From a virus, in IMG/VR virus record IMGVR_UViG_3300002143_000172, positions 95,171 through 159,170 of that record: DNA of 64,000 nucleotides. One strand, 5' to 3'. The notes under the pieces are model-generated. The model searched no databases, was not told the origin of the DNA, and was given only the letters and a program-made list of their open reading frames with translations. The position numbers and the translations under genes were made by a program. This document shows, one piece after another, positions 1 to 8,696 of this stretch. Within the stretch, counting starts at the first letter, position 1; every line of letters begins with the position of its first letter.

Positions 1-95
1 GAGTTTTCCTCGAGATATTTCTTAAGTCGTTCGGAAAAATATGTTTTCCCAGAACCGGGTAATCCCATTACTAATATTCTTTTTGTATGATTCAT
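1..95 (-). CDS. P-loop kinase-like protein, N-terminal fragment
   Basis: Only the first 31 codons lie in the window; the gene runs off the left edge. The N-terminus carries a Walker A loop, GLPGSGKT, right after a hydrophobic beta strand (ILVM), which fits a small nucleotide or adenylylsulfate kinase-like P-loop enzyme. The ATG overlaps the stop of the upstream gene in an ATGA arrangement, so it is translationally coupled. The exact substrate cannot be told from this fragment. Confidence 0.7.
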   Translation of the reverse strand, partial: MNHTKRILVMGLPGSGKTYFSERLKKYLEEN

Positions 96-502
96 TTTTC
101 TTCTTTCGTAGGTAGTTGGCAAAGTGCTTCTAACACTTTATAATGCTCGTAGGCTTTCTTTAATGCTTCAAAGTGTTCTAACTTTTCAGGATCGGGTACA
201 AGTATAGCAAGACGCTTTTGTATATCTTCTAATGCCTTGGCAATGCTAACACCTTTAATCTTAACATCGCCGTCAAATTCTGCATCGCCACTAACTGTTA
301 AACTTGATTGTATACCGGTAGTGGGATAAATGTAGGGACTCGTGGTTCCCCAAGTATTACTAGAAATAGTAATATTTCCGTATTGTGGCGTCGTAAGGCA
401 GTTACCAGTAGTAGTATACATTGACGAGATGTCTAAAGTAACTGTGTCGTCTGGTGGAAACAGTGGAAATTCTAAATCAAGAGTATTTTTGCTATCATCC
501 AT
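92..502 (-). CDS. hypothetical phage protein, possible virion component
   Basis: A 136-residue protein with no enzyme motif. The N-terminal half is rich in Thr, Ser and Tyr. The middle contains LTVSGDAEFDGDVKIKG, a beta-solenoid-like stretch of the type seen in fibre or virion proteins. The C-terminal half is a charged helix (EHFEALKKAYEHYKVLEAL). It overlaps the glutaredoxin stop by 8 bases, so it sits in the same operon. Function unknown; a structural role is only an inference from composition. Confidence 0.6.
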   Translation of the reverse strand: MDDSKNTLDLEFPLFPPDDTVTLDISSMYTTTGNCLTTPQYGNITISSNTWGTTSPYIYPTTGIQSSLTVSGDAEFDGDVKIKGVSIAKALEDIQKRLAILVPDPEKLEHFEALKKAYEHYKVLEALCQLPTKEEK

Positions 503-719
503 TTAAGTGTGCCCGTAGTTCAGTAAACCCACCAATTAATGTTCCATCTAAGAAAATCTGTGGGACTGTTCTTGCTGTAGGGATAGCCTCTAACAATTCT
601 TCTTTTGTATAGCCATCGCCTATTTTCTTTTCTTCAAATTCAATCCCCTTCTGTGTTAACAGGGCCTTTGCCTGATCACAATAGGGACAATGATACTTGG
701 ACCATATTATTGCTTTCAT
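495..719 (-). CDS. grx: glutaredoxin
   Basis: A 74-residue glutaredoxin, the usual length for the family. The dithiol active site CPYC is at residues 11-14, followed by the TVPQIF cis-Pro motif and the GG turn of the glutathione-binding site (LIGGFTEL). It lies in the same operon as nrdB and nrdA, so its probable job is to reduce the ribonucleotide reductase after each turnover, as T4 NrdC does. All recognised active-site elements are present. Confidence 0.95.
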   Translation of the reverse strand: MKAIIWSKYHCPYCDQAKALLTQKGIEFEEKKIGDGYTKEELLEAIPTARTVPQIFLDGTLIGGFTELRAHLNG

Positions 720-720
720 T

Positions 721-894
721 TTAGCCTTCCTTTGCTTCTACTAGATAAACATCGCTCATTAAAACTTGTACAGAATGTTCGATGCTTTTAATTATTTGTT
801 CGCTAACAACTTTGGTTGTAGTCTTACCGGCATCTTCATCTCGTACTAGTGTACTGATTGTAATGACTACTTGTTCTTCTATAATTTGTGCCAT
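721..894 (-). CDS. small hypothetical protein
   Basis: A 57-residue open frame (begins MAQIIEEQVVITISTLVRDE) filling the gap between glutaredoxin and the amidohydrolase. It starts at an ATG directly after the stop of the upstream gene (0-base spacing) and ends 1 base before the glutaredoxin ATG. The protein is acidic with alternating hydrophobic residues and no recognisable domain. The tight fit between neighbours supports a real gene. Confidence 0.65.
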   Translation of the reverse strand: MAQIIEEQVVITISTLVRDEDAGKTTTKVVSEQIIKSIEHSVQVLMSDVYLVEAKEG

Positions 895-1908
895 TTAAGC
901 CTCCGATATTTTATATAATTTCTTTGCATTTTTAAATGCAATCTTTTCAGCTACTTCGATTGGTAATTGACCTAGAATATCTCTCCAATGATCGATGATT
1001 TTAGGATATACACTCCATGCATGTTCTTTGTGACAATCAGTAGCAAACATAAAATTATTAGAATATTTTAATAATACATCGTGCCACAACCGTTGAATTT
1101 TACCACTTGGATCTAACATACTACTACTAAGTTTATTTAATTTTTCATAACTAGCAAAGGTGTATCTTCCGAGATCGTATCCCTTAAAAGAACGCCATTT
1201 ATACTTGAAATAAAACATTTCTCGCTTGCTTAATGTAAAATAAACATGTGATTGATGCAATCTTAATATTTCGTGTGCATGAACAGCACTATTATACCCT
1301 GCATGTGGAATTATAAAATCAATATCTGGATAGCGGGTAAAAAGTTCGTTAAAGTTGGGCCAATCTCTCTCCCAATTATACATTTCCCAATGAAGCATTA
1401 CTGGAATATTTTTCCCTTTAAGTTTATCCATTAATTTTAAAAAATTAGGAGATAAGGGATTAATGTATCGTTCACCTGCTAAGTTCACTTCATTGGTGAC
1501 ACTATAATCACTTTGCGGATTATACTTGTCACCATGAGTGCATTGTATCTCTCCGACAAATCTTGCACCACGCTTTATATCTTTTGAAATTGCTTTGATA
1601 AAACTTGGAGTAATATCATTTTGATGATCAAACCCTTTAACTGCTCCAAATATGATAGTATCTTTTAATGTTTGACTAATATTAAAAACATGTTCGTCAC
1701 TATTATTATCAATGCCGTTAGCTCTACCAAATAATGCAAGATGGCTAACACCCGAAGATCCTAAAACTTTACTAAGATGTTCGCTGTCTATTTTTAAATT
1801 AATCTGCCCCATTGCATCGATTAATGGGCCAGTGTACTTGTTATAACTTTTAAAACGATTAAGTTTTAATCGTAACAACAATAGACTTTCTTTTATAATT
1901 CTAATCAT
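895..1908 (-). CDS. amidohydrolase-like metal-dependent hydrolase
   Basis: A 337-residue protein. Late motifs FIIPHAGYN and FATDCHKEH, followed by the C-terminal helix AEKIAFKNAKKLYKI, match the ordered strands of an Amidohydro_2 TIM barrel (decarboxylase or lactonase-like). The frame stays open 12 codons further upstream, but that start would lie inside nrdB. The ATG at 1906-1908 sits 1 base after the nrdB stop and is preferred. The usual N-terminal HxH metal motif is not obvious, so catalytic activity is uncertain. Substrate unknown. Confidence 0.65.
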   Translation of the reverse strand: MIRIIKESLLLLRLKLNRFKSYNKYTGPLIDAMGQINLKIDSEHLSKVLGSSGVSHLALFGRANGIDNNSDEHVFNISQTLKDTIIFGAVKGFDHQNDITPSFIKAISKDIKRGARFVGEIQCTHGDKYNPQSDYSVTNEVNLAGERYINPLSPNFLKLMDKLKGKNIPVMLHWEMYNWERDWPNFNELFTRYPDIDFIIPHAGYNSAVHAHEILRLHQSHVYFTLSKREMFYFKYKWRSFKGYDLGRYTFASYEKLNKLSSSMLDPSGKIQRLWHDVLLKYSNNFMFATDCHKEHAWSVYPKIIDHWRDILGQLPIEVAEKIAFKNAKKLYKISEA

Positions 1909-1909
1909 T

Positions 1910-3010
1910 TTATAGGTCTGGAAGTTCATCATATTCAACTGCATCGCTCATTACACCAATAACATAATTGGTGCTTTCATTTTCTTGTAGTGCAGTTTGC
2001 TTCTTATTGATATTCACATGTTTGTTAAACCAGGGAATTGGACTTGCTCTTGGATGCTCTTCTTCGTACTTGATCCCAACATCTTTTAATTTAATAAAAG
2101 CTGTATGATCAACAAAGTCTTTTAAAATCGCCGCATTCAATCCAATGACGGGACCAAGTTTAAACAGATAATCTGCCCAGGCTTTCTCTTCTGCAATAAC
2201 TTCCATATACATAGCATATACCTCGTCACGACATTCTTCTGCAATGGGCACAAAATCTGGATCATCCTTGACAACATTGTTGATTAACCAAGCAGTCCAT
2301 TCGCTGTGTAAAATTTCATCTTGTAGGATCAAGCTGATAATGTTACCATTACCGATATAGATCTTATTTTCTACCATGGCTAATGAGGTGGCAAATGATA
2401 CCATGAAGCGGAGTGCTTCCAATGCATAGCTCGCGTGTAATGCCAACCAAATCGCTTTCTTGTGATCGTGTAAAGGAATTTCTTCGCCCAATTCTTTACG
2501 ACAGTTAAGTTGATGTAGATCTTCATAATATTTTCCAACGCTGGCGGCCATGTTAGAAATCTCAGCTGTGTCATGAATTTTGTTAAACTCATCTTTAGGT
2601 ACGCCATAGACATTACGAATAATATGGCTATATGATTTACTATGGATTGAAGTTTCAAAGAAACTCCAAGTAAGTGCTAGTGCTTCTAGTTCCGGAATAC
2701 TACTAACAGGACCGAATACCTGGAATGGAGCGCGGCCTTGTATACTATCAAGGGCGGTTTGGCGCAACAGGTTGCTAGTGAATATGTGTTTAACCGCATC
2801 ACTTGCTTCCTTGTGATCCATTTTATCTTTAGTAAGACTAATTTCTTCCGGTACCCAAAAGAACCCACGAGCCAATTCTTCGTACTTCTGTAGTTTAGGA
2901 TATTTTACTTCCTCGAATCTCTGTACTGTTACTGGTCCTGCTGGATCCAAAAACATTTTACGCTTGAGGTAATTTGTGGGTTTGCTAAAATCGTATTGTT
3001 CTTTGCTCAT
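1910..3010 (-). CDS. nrdB: ribonucleotide reductase class Ia, small (beta) subunit
   Basis: A 366-residue ferritin-like R2 protein that holds the di-iron tyrosyl-radical centre. Visible ligands include D88, E119, H123 and the radical tyrosine Y127 (ETSIHSKSY), then the helix motifs ALEALRF and DEILHSEW carrying the second Glu set and His. From memory, E. coli has one residue fewer between the Glu and His of the first pair. The acidic C-terminal tail ending DELPDL is the expected docking peptide for NrdA. A mini-ORF separates it from nrdA. Start supported by length and the conserved N-terminus. Confidence 0.97.
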   Translation of the reverse strand: MSKEQYDFSKPTNYLKRKMFLDPAGPVTVQRFEEVKYPKLQKYEELARGFFWVPEEISLTKDKMDHKEASDAVKHIFTSNLLRQTALDSIQGRAPFQVFGPVSSIPELEALALTWSFFETSIHSKSYSHIIRNVYGVPKDEFNKIHDTAEISNMAASVGKYYEDLHQLNCRKELGEEIPLHDHKKAIWLALHASYALEALRFMVSFATSLAMVENKIYIGNGNIISLILQDEILHSEWTAWLINNVVKDDPDFVPIAEECRDEVYAMYMEVIAEEKAWADYLFKLGPVIGLNAAILKDFVDHTAFIKLKDVGIKYEEEHPRASPIPWFNKHVNINKKQTALQENESTNYVIGVMSDAVEYDELPDL

Positions 3011-3078
3011 TTATATTGTGTCCATTCAATGTCTGCGGTTGGGATCCGGCCCTTCCTAAAATACTTTACCATGTTCAT
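3007..3078 (-). CDS. possible 23-residue leader peptide between nrdA and nrdB
   Basis: A short frame (MNMVKYFRKGRIPTADIEW...) starts 3 bases after the nrdA stop, and its TGA overlaps the nrdB ATG (ATGA). It uses most of the 71-base gap and could carry ribosomes from nrdA into nrdB by coupling. It has no Shine-Dalgarno of its own. It may be only chance, but its exact fit to both neighbours is notable. Confidence 0.35.
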   Translation of the reverse strand: MNMVKYFRKGRIPTADIEWTQYK

Positions 3079-3081
3079 AGT

Positions 3082-5430
3082 TTACAACTTGCAGGCTTCG
3101 CAGGAATCATCATCCTCGTAAATAATCGAGGTGTCAGTTGTAATTATGCTTGTAGCTGGTATGGCCAGTAAAATTTCGTTTGTTCCAGTAACCGAGGTCT
3201 TAGCGCCAACTTTATTAATAAGGCTGTAGTAGATGGATTTGATTCCCCATTTATAGGCTAACATTAAATTCTTAGCAACTAGTGTTCCCGGAACTTTACC
3301 ACCTTCAAAATGTGCTGGATTGTAAAATGTGTTAGTGCTCAAACTTTGATCAACATAGGCTGCTAATACTGCCGCAGTCTTTAGATAGGTGACACAATCT
3401 TTTTGGTCCCACATGAGTTGATAGCGATTTTTTAATCTACGATATTCAGGAACTACTTGCACAAAACTACCTGCTTTTGATTCCTTAACACTAATCATCT
3501 CCATGGGCATCTCAATACCATTTGTACTGTTTAATACTACACTACTTGACTCAACCGGAGCCACAGCCATTAATGTAGCATTACGGATACCATACTTCTT
3601 CATGTTCTCACGCAAGGGCTCCCAATTAATGCTGGGAGTGAAATCAGTTAACTCATTTACACCTGAGTTTCTACGCTCCCAAGGAAATACGCCCTTACCA
3701 TACCAAGTGTGTTCACTGCGAGTACAGGGGCCGCGCTCCTTGGCTAATTCAACACTGATCTCGGTAAGATAATATGCTTGATGTTCCATCCAACGCTTAA
3801 CTTCTGCAAGTGCTTCTGGATCTCCATACTTCATTGACTTGCGAGCATGCCAGTAAGCTAAGTTAGTAATGCCCACGCCTAACGGCTCAAATTCCGTATT
3901 AGCCATTTTACTTTGAATACTAAGGAAGTCTTGGTATTGTAGTAGATTGCTTAGACTTCTTACCAATGTACGGCAGGCCTTACGCATCTCTTGAGGATTA
4001 CGGAATGCACCCCAGTTAATCGAACCTAGCGTACAAAGGGCGATTCGCCCATTTGGATCTTCAATGCGTTGGAACGGTCGTGTGGGCAAGAGAATCTCTT
4101 GACATAGATTGCTTTGATATATAGGGTCAACTTTAGTATCAAACGGGCCTTGGTTGATAACATTATCTATGTTTACTAGATAGATGCGACCGGTGTCCGA
4201 CCTTTCTTTAAGAATGCCATTCTTAAAGATTGCCTCTGCCGATAAGACTTTCTTTTTCTTAGTTTTATCTTGCTCGTACTTTAGGTACAATGTTTCAAAT
4301 TCTTTACTATCTCTGTAATAGGCTTCGTATAGGTCAGGAACTTCATTTGGATCAAATAATGTAATGCTTTCACTATTCTTATAACGGCGCCAAAACATTG
4401 CACTAACAACTACACTATAATCCATTTGACGCACACGAGTCTCGTCAGTACCTTGATTATTTTTCAATACAATAAGGTCTTCAAATTGATAATGCCAAAT
4501 AGGGAAAGTTACAGTACATGACGCATTACGAATACCGCCTTGGCTACATGAGCGCAGGTCGGAGAACCATTTCTTTAGGAATGGGAGCATGCCAGTATGC
4601 TTAATCTCTCCACCGCGGATCGGTGCTCCTAATGGACGCAACCTTCCAATCTCAAGTCCAATGCCTGCCCGCTTGCTGGCATACTTGGCCATCATTTCAC
4701 CTGCGGCAAAAATACTATCTAATGTATCATCACTGCTAATCAACACGCAACTACTAAACTGCTTGGTAGGTGTGCCAAGACCGGCGAGAACAGGAGTTGC
4801 TAGGGTAAAGTGTCCGTCGCTTGCACACTCATAATAATCCTTCACATATTTTAATCTATTTTCTTTAGGTTCAGCATGAAAAGCTGTGCTGGCGGCTATG
4901 GCATATCGTATTTGTGGGGTTTCGTAAATTTGACCAGTGGTGCGATTCTGTACAAGATATTTTTCGCATAGTTGTGCAATAGCGGCAAAGTTATAATTTT
5001 CATCTTTATCATGATCGACGAAAAGATCGATGATATTCCATTCGTCTTCAGTATACCATTCTAGGAGGTCTGTAGTATAGACACCTTCCTTAACATTTTT
5101 CTTAACTATCTCATAAAGTTTTGGAGGAACATATTCTCCATAGACTTCTTTACGCAACATACTCACTCGTTGCCTACCAGCTACATACTGATAGTTGACA
5201 TTATTGATTTCTGGATTTTCGGTTTCGTCAATTAGGTTGACCATAGCCTTGAGCAATAGCTCGTCTATAGTTTCTGTTGTAATTCCATCGTGCAATTCTA
5301 TCTGTGCTTTTAATTCTATCATTGACTGACTAACTCCGTCAATGCCTCTACATGCGTGTGCTACCTGTCTTTGTATCTTCGAAATATCGAGAGGAACACG
5401 CTCCCCATTGCGTTTAACAACTGTTATCAT
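3082..5430 (-). CDS. nrdA: ribonucleotide reductase class Ia, large (alpha) subunit
   Basis: A 782-residue catalytic subunit of about E. coli length. An N-terminal ATP-cone (begins MITVVKRNGERVPLDISKIQ) suggests allosteric activity control. Active-site features are visible: FSSCVLIS near residue 228, NLCQEI with the radical cysteine plus Asn and Glu, and ALCTLGSINW with the partner cysteine. The C-terminal tail has a CxxC pair (CEACKL) for re-reduction by glutaredoxin. The IYYS Tyr pair of the radical path is also present. A late-type promoter element lies about 30 bases upstream. Confidence 0.97.
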   Translation of the reverse strand: MITVVKRNGERVPLDISKIQRQVAHACRGIDGVSQSMIELKAQIELHDGITTETIDELLLKAMVNLIDETENPEINNVNYQYVAGRQRVSMLRKEVYGEYVPPKLYEIVKKNVKEGVYTTDLLEWYTEDEWNIIDLFVDHDKDENYNFAAIAQLCEKYLVQNRTTGQIYETPQIRYAIAASTAFHAEPKENRLKYVKDYYECASDGHFTLATPVLAGLGTPTKQFSSCVLISSDDTLDSIFAAGEMMAKYASKRAGIGLEIGRLRPLGAPIRGGEIKHTGMLPFLKKWFSDLRSCSQGGIRNASCTVTFPIWHYQFEDLIVLKNNQGTDETRVRQMDYSVVVSAMFWRRYKNSESITLFDPNEVPDLYEAYYRDSKEFETLYLKYEQDKTKKKKVLSAEAIFKNGILKERSDTGRIYLVNIDNVINQGPFDTKVDPIYQSNLCQEILLPTRPFQRIEDPNGRIALCTLGSINWGAFRNPQEMRKACRTLVRSLSNLLQYQDFLSIQSKMANTEFEPLGVGITNLAYWHARKSMKYGDPEALAEVKRWMEHQAYYLTEISVELAKERGPCTRSEHTWYGKGVFPWERRNSGVNELTDFTPSINWEPLRENMKKYGIRNATLMAVAPVESSSVVLNSTNGIEMPMEMISVKESKAGSFVQVVPEYRRLKNRYQLMWDQKDCVTYLKTAAVLAAYVDQSLSTNTFYNPAHFEGGKVPGTLVAKNLMLAYKWGIKSIYYSLINKVGAKTSVTGTNEILLAIPATSIITTDTSIIYEDDDSCEACKL

Positions 5431-5460
5431 TTTTATTGCCTTCTGGTATTGTGGTGAAGA

Positions 5461-5468
5461 TATTTACC
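5461..5468 (-). promoter_or_regulatory. T4-like late promoter element upstream of nrdA
   Basis: Reads GGTAAATA on the minus strand, about 30 bases upstream of the nrdA ATG and overlapping the end of the upstream gene. It matches the xxTAAATA family repeated across this window. Confidence 0.55.
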
Positions 5469-5898
5469 AGCGGGAGCTCAGTTCTACTTGATTTTCGAGG
5501 TAAAATGAATCCGGGACATCATCTGCCGGAACTGGACCGTTATCGTTGTAGTTAATTACCCAAGTGTCATCGACACACACGATATTATAATAACACTTTT
5601 TTGTTGAGTTTACAAGTGTTTTGATTTCTATTTTTGAATTTTTAAACCGATCAGTTAACTTTAATGTCCAACCGATCATTACAGCTTTAGTGAAGTCATC
5701 GAACCTATTTGAAACAATAATTTCCCAAGGTGTGGGCCAACTTTTTTTATTGTATTGATCTATTTTATTATTGAATGGAACAAATGGTGCGTCTCGCCAA
5801 AAGTTGTGCACCTCTTGTAACGGATCACTGCATTGGGTAAGATACCTGCGATGGTCAGCCCATGCCGACAGTCGATCGTCAATTGATTTTTCAAACAT
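5464..5898 (-). CDS. hypothetical phage protein
   Basis: A 144-residue protein with many aromatic residues. Features include NFWRDAPFVPFN, SWPTPWEII and a beta-rich C-terminal half (KCYYNIVCVDDTWVINYND). I recognise no domain with known function. It follows the fibre gene with a 3-base gap, so it may be a fibre chaperone or accessory protein, but that is inferred from position only. Confidence 0.6.
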   Translation of the reverse strand: MFEKSIDDRLSAWADHRRYLTQCSDPLQEVHNFWRDAPFVPFNNKIDQYNKKSWPTPWEIIVSNRFDDFTKAVMIGWTLKLTDRFKNSKIEIKTLVNSTKKCYYNIVCVDDTWVINYNDNGPVPADDVPDSFYLENQVELSSRW

Positions 5899-5901
5899 TA
5901 A

Positions 5902-7554
5902 TTAAACCATTATGGTTATAGTATATTCCATTGTAGTCTCAACTTCATCAAAGTTATAAGCAACCACTGATATGTAATTAAGTGCGTCATTATCCATGTT
6001 AGTTGAGAACGCTAGTAAATTCGAAGTATCGGTTATTACTTCGGAATAGTTGTAATAGTCACTTACTGATGCAAAGTTATCGCTTGAAATATTTACGGTC
6101 AATGTACCTTTCCTGCTCATGTTGTCATTACCTATTTGATATTCAATCAATGCAATCTGGTCATGTCCTGTAAGAGGAATTTTACAAACTTCTTGGTTAT
6201 TAGTTGATGCGGCTAATGTAACATTTTCTGGGATAGTGTTTTCTATCTTTGCATGTTGGCTTGCTATAGGATTATAGTAAAAGCCCGGATCGGAATTAAC
6301 CGAAACTTCTTTTCTATTAAATCGATCGTTTATTGATGTATTACCCATTGAATCAAATTTAAAAATTGGATTCTTTTGTTGCGTGATATTTTTATCAGCA
6401 ATGGTTCCTAAATTACCCACAGTTCTATAGATATTCTCTCTGCTTATCAAATTAGTTGCAGAATCATTTTGGGTAGTTTCAATTGCATACTCTCGGATGT
6501 CTTGAAATCTATTTTTAGTGACTAAAGTATGTTGTGCAATTCTGCCTGTTGGATCTGCATTTGCAGATGATACGCGAATTCCAGTTTTTAGATAGCCAAA
6601 GGTGCTGTTGGAAATTTTTGTGCCGCTAATACGACCAATTAAATTAACTCCTCGCTCTATATTTTTAAAAACACAATTTTGTACCAGAGTGCTGTAAGCA
6701 ACTGCTCCGGTTAAGTCCGATCCGAGATTTCCTCTAACAGTAATAGCAGTACCGGTGCTTACATAAGTAGAGGTCGATATATTAGCGTCTTTAGTTGTAA
6801 ATTCTATATTATTGATTGTAGGTTTCTCACAGTTATCTATTGTGATTAGGCTTGCTGTATTAACATTATCTTTTTTATAAGCAAGAGTCATATCTTCCAA
6901 TGTTACATATTTTGAAGAAAACTCACCGGTCTGCATTGTAACTGAGAAATTATTTCCTAACCCATCCACGGTCCTAAATAAATTTGTAGCATTGTTAGTC
7001 AATGTAATTGATGTAATACCCGGACCTTCTCCACGCAAGTGGGCATATGGAGGTAAATCAACTACAGAAGAAACTCTAAAGTCTCCCGCAGGGATTTCTA
7101 AAACTCGAACGGTTCCAGTTCCATAAAATTCGTTGGAATAGATATCCTGTATAGCCCTAGTTAACGCATCCGTGATGTCAGTCCCGTCAATAAGAGCCTC
7201 TTGAGTAAAATCATGTAGGTTTACTGTAGCGTCTAGTTTTTTAGCAATCGTAGTTGTAGTACTTCTAAACTGACTAAATGGTAGATCATCGCGATATCTA
7301 TATGTACTTGTACTAGCGGCAGAGCCTGTTAGACTGTGGCTTCCTTCTATCAGGTTAAAGAAATTTTGAAGGTCCTTATCGGTTAGGACCCTAGCATTAT
7401 CATCGCTATTCGCTCCTTCAGATACCCGCTTACCAATATATAGATTTTGTGTATCTTCTGCCCAACCAAATTCGCCGGGCTCTAGTTGAGGAACGCCGGT
7501 TTCGTGCTCTTGTCCTCTACGGACCTGTATTCTCGCGATTTCTATTACAGCCAT
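5902..7554 (-). CDS. tail fibre or tailspike with beta-helix domain
   Basis: A 550-residue protein. The N-terminus (ARIQVRRGQEHETG followed by LEPGEFGWAEDTQNLYIG) matches the attachment domain found at the start of many phage fibres. Residues of about 150-400 show the irregular beta-strand and turn pattern of a right-handed parallel beta-helix (DGTDITDALTRAIQDIY, IPAGDFRVSSVVDLPPYAHLRGEGPG), as in pectate-lyase-like tailspikes. It probably binds or cleaves a host surface polysaccharide. The mRNA leader carries a hairpin directly upstream of the ATG. Confidence 0.8.
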   Translation of the reverse strand: MAVIEIARIQVRRGQEHETGVPQLEPGEFGWAEDTQNLYIGKRVSEGANSDDNARVLTDKDLQNFFNLIEGSHSLTGSAASTSTYRYRDDLPFSQFRSTTTTIAKKLDATVNLHDFTQEALIDGTDITDALTRAIQDIYSNEFYGTGTVRVLEIPAGDFRVSSVVDLPPYAHLRGEGPGITSITLTNNATNLFRTVDGLGNNFSVTMQTGEFSSKYVTLEDMTLAYKKDNVNTASLITIDNCEKPTINNIEFTTKDANISTSTYVSTGTAITVRGNLGSDLTGAVAYSTLVQNCVFKNIERGVNLIGRISGTKISNSTFGYLKTGIRVSSANADPTGRIAQHTLVTKNRFQDIREYAIETTQNDSATNLISRENIYRTVGNLGTIADKNITQQKNPIFKFDSMGNTSINDRFNRKEVSVNSDPGFYYNPIASQHAKIENTIPENVTLAASTNNQEVCKIPLTGHDQIALIEYQIGNDNMSRKGTLTVNISSDNFASVSDYYNYSEVITDTSNLLAFSTNMDNDALNYISVVAYNFDEVETTMEYTITIMV

Positions 7555-7558
7555 AAAA

Positions 7559-7579
7559 ATATCCCTGTTATAGGGATAT
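7559..7579 (-). other. leader hairpin upstream of fibre gene
   Basis: An 8-bp perfect inverted repeat (ATATCCCT / AGGGATAT) with a 5-base loop. It lies between the late promoter element and the fibre ATG, and no Shine-Dalgarno is visible. It probably forms a 5' mRNA hairpin affecting stability or initiation. Confidence 0.6.
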
Positions 7580-7584
7580 TTATC
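7577..7584 (-). promoter_or_regulatory. late promoter element of fibre gene
   Basis: Reads GATAAATA on the minus strand, about 25 bases before the fibre ATG; matches the window-wide late element. Confidence 0.65.
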
Positions 7585-7587
7585 TTA

Positions 7588-8313
7588 TTAGTTCGTGAGT
7601 TTTTGTTTGAGTCCGCGCATACCAGTGGTGTAGTATTCGTTTACTTTGTCTAACCACTGACTTTGCCAGTGTTCAAACTCGTCGGGCCAAAGATCAAATT
7701 GCTGGTACTGTAAATCTCTGCTACACATGAACACATGACCTTCTTTTATGTTGGTACCGTAGACTTCATTGTGTGCTAAGATATATGCTATAAGTTGTAT
7801 TTTGTAATCACCAACCCATTCTTCTTTTTTAGGTTTGTTGGTTTGTTTATAATCGCATACGCTAGGATTGCCTTTATAAACACCCACTAAGTCAGTTGTG
7901 CCGCTGTATAGACCTGGAAAGTACAAACTTTGTTCCATTGCCCAAATTTCGGACATGTCAACAAGGCCTTTTTCAATAATAACATCGGCCATTTTGTTGG
8001 CTTGTATATGTACAGGATTGTTTCCAGGTTGACGCTGAACCCCGGCAATAAATCTTTCTAAATTGCCATGCATAGCAGTTCCTACACCAGCAGCCTCATT
8101 GGTGATTTGTTGAGCCTTGTCATGTCCTATCTTATCACGCCATGCGTTTAAGGAAGTCATGTCTTTGGTAGAACTTAGGATAGTGGTCACACTTGGTAGT
8201 GTTTCACCGTCGGGAGTTTGGTAAACTCTTTTACGAGTTACCGGATCATTTATTTGCTTACAGTTTTTATATTGGAATCGTTCAACGAACGGTGGAGGAG
8301 TATAAGTTTGCAT
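7588..8313 (-). CDS. PD-(D/E)xK exonuclease, MGME1/RecB-like
   Basis: A 241-residue nuclease. The ordered core is YSGTTDLVGVYKG (catalytic Asp), then CDYKQTNKPKK (D-x-K), then YKIQLIAYILA (the Q-xxx-Y helix), which is the PD-(D/E)xK layout of Cas4, RecB and mitochondrial MGME1 exonucleases. It likely degrades single-stranded ends during phage recombination or host DNA breakdown. It has its own sigma-70 promoter, so it is an early gene. The promoter lies so close that the mRNA would be leaderless or nearly so. Confidence 0.85.
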   Translation of the reverse strand: MQTYTPPPFVERFQYKNCKQINDPVTRKRVYQTPDGETLPSVTTILSSTKDMTSLNAWRDKIGHDKAQQITNEAAGVGTAMHGNLERFIAGVQRQPGNNPVHIQANKMADVIIEKGLVDMSEIWAMEQSLYFPGLYSGTTDLVGVYKGNPSVCDYKQTNKPKKEEWVGDYKIQLIAYILAHNEVYGTNIKEGHVFMCSRDLQYQQFDLWPDEFEHWQSQWLDKVNEYYTTGMRGLKQKLTN

Positions 8314-8320
8314 AGTGTTA

Positions 8321-8349
8321 ATTATAACACCTGCAACCTACCGTGTCAA
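8321..8349 (-). promoter_or_regulatory. sigma-70 promoter of the exonuclease gene
   Basis: On the minus strand TTGACA (8349-8344) and TATAAT (8326-8321) are separated by 17 bases, a consensus match. The predicted start of transcription is at about 8314, right at the ATG (8313-8311). Confidence 0.85.
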
Positions 8350-8696
8350 ATATCTGGACTTAACTTCTTAGAGTTAGCCGAAGCCATTTTGTCAACGCTG
8401 GGTCCTGTTGCTTTTTTAGGAGCAGTTCCCTGTTCTTGATTAGCACCTTGTACTTTGGTGTTTAAGGTAACGGTACCATCATCGGAAATATCTTGGATAA
8501 CATCACCACTTGGATCAACAGCATTTTTGAGTGCGATCAACCCATCTGGAGTGCTAATACCCAATCCAAACGGTTTTAAAATATTCATTACAACGGGAAA
8601 GGGCAGTTCACTTGTCTGCCCTTCTTTGTCTGCCAGGCCCTGCATTACTGCTAATACATCCCTGACAGACCCTTGGTCTACTTCAAATAATCTCAT
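8346..8696 (-). CDS. hypothetical late protein with MRLFEV leader
   Basis: A 116-residue acidic protein. It begins MRLFEVDQG, one of several short M-R-x-x-E leaders in this genome. The first part is helical (VLAVMQGLADKEGQ), the middle has VVMNILKPFGLGISTPDGLIALK, and the C-terminal third is low-complexity (Ala, Lys, Ser, Gln). Its ATG overlaps the stop of the upstream virion-type gene by one base. Probably a virion-associated protein; function unknown. Confidence 0.65.
   Translation of the reverse strand: MRLFEVDQGSVRDVLAVMQGLADKEGQTSELPFPVVMNILKPFGLGISTPDGLIALKNAVDPSGDVIQDISDDGTVTLNTKVQGANQEQGTAPKKATGPSVDKMASANSKKLSPDI

Noticed and set aside
3082-5430. A possible intein in nrdA
   Set aside because: The protein has normal length and continuous conserved motifs, so there is no insertion.
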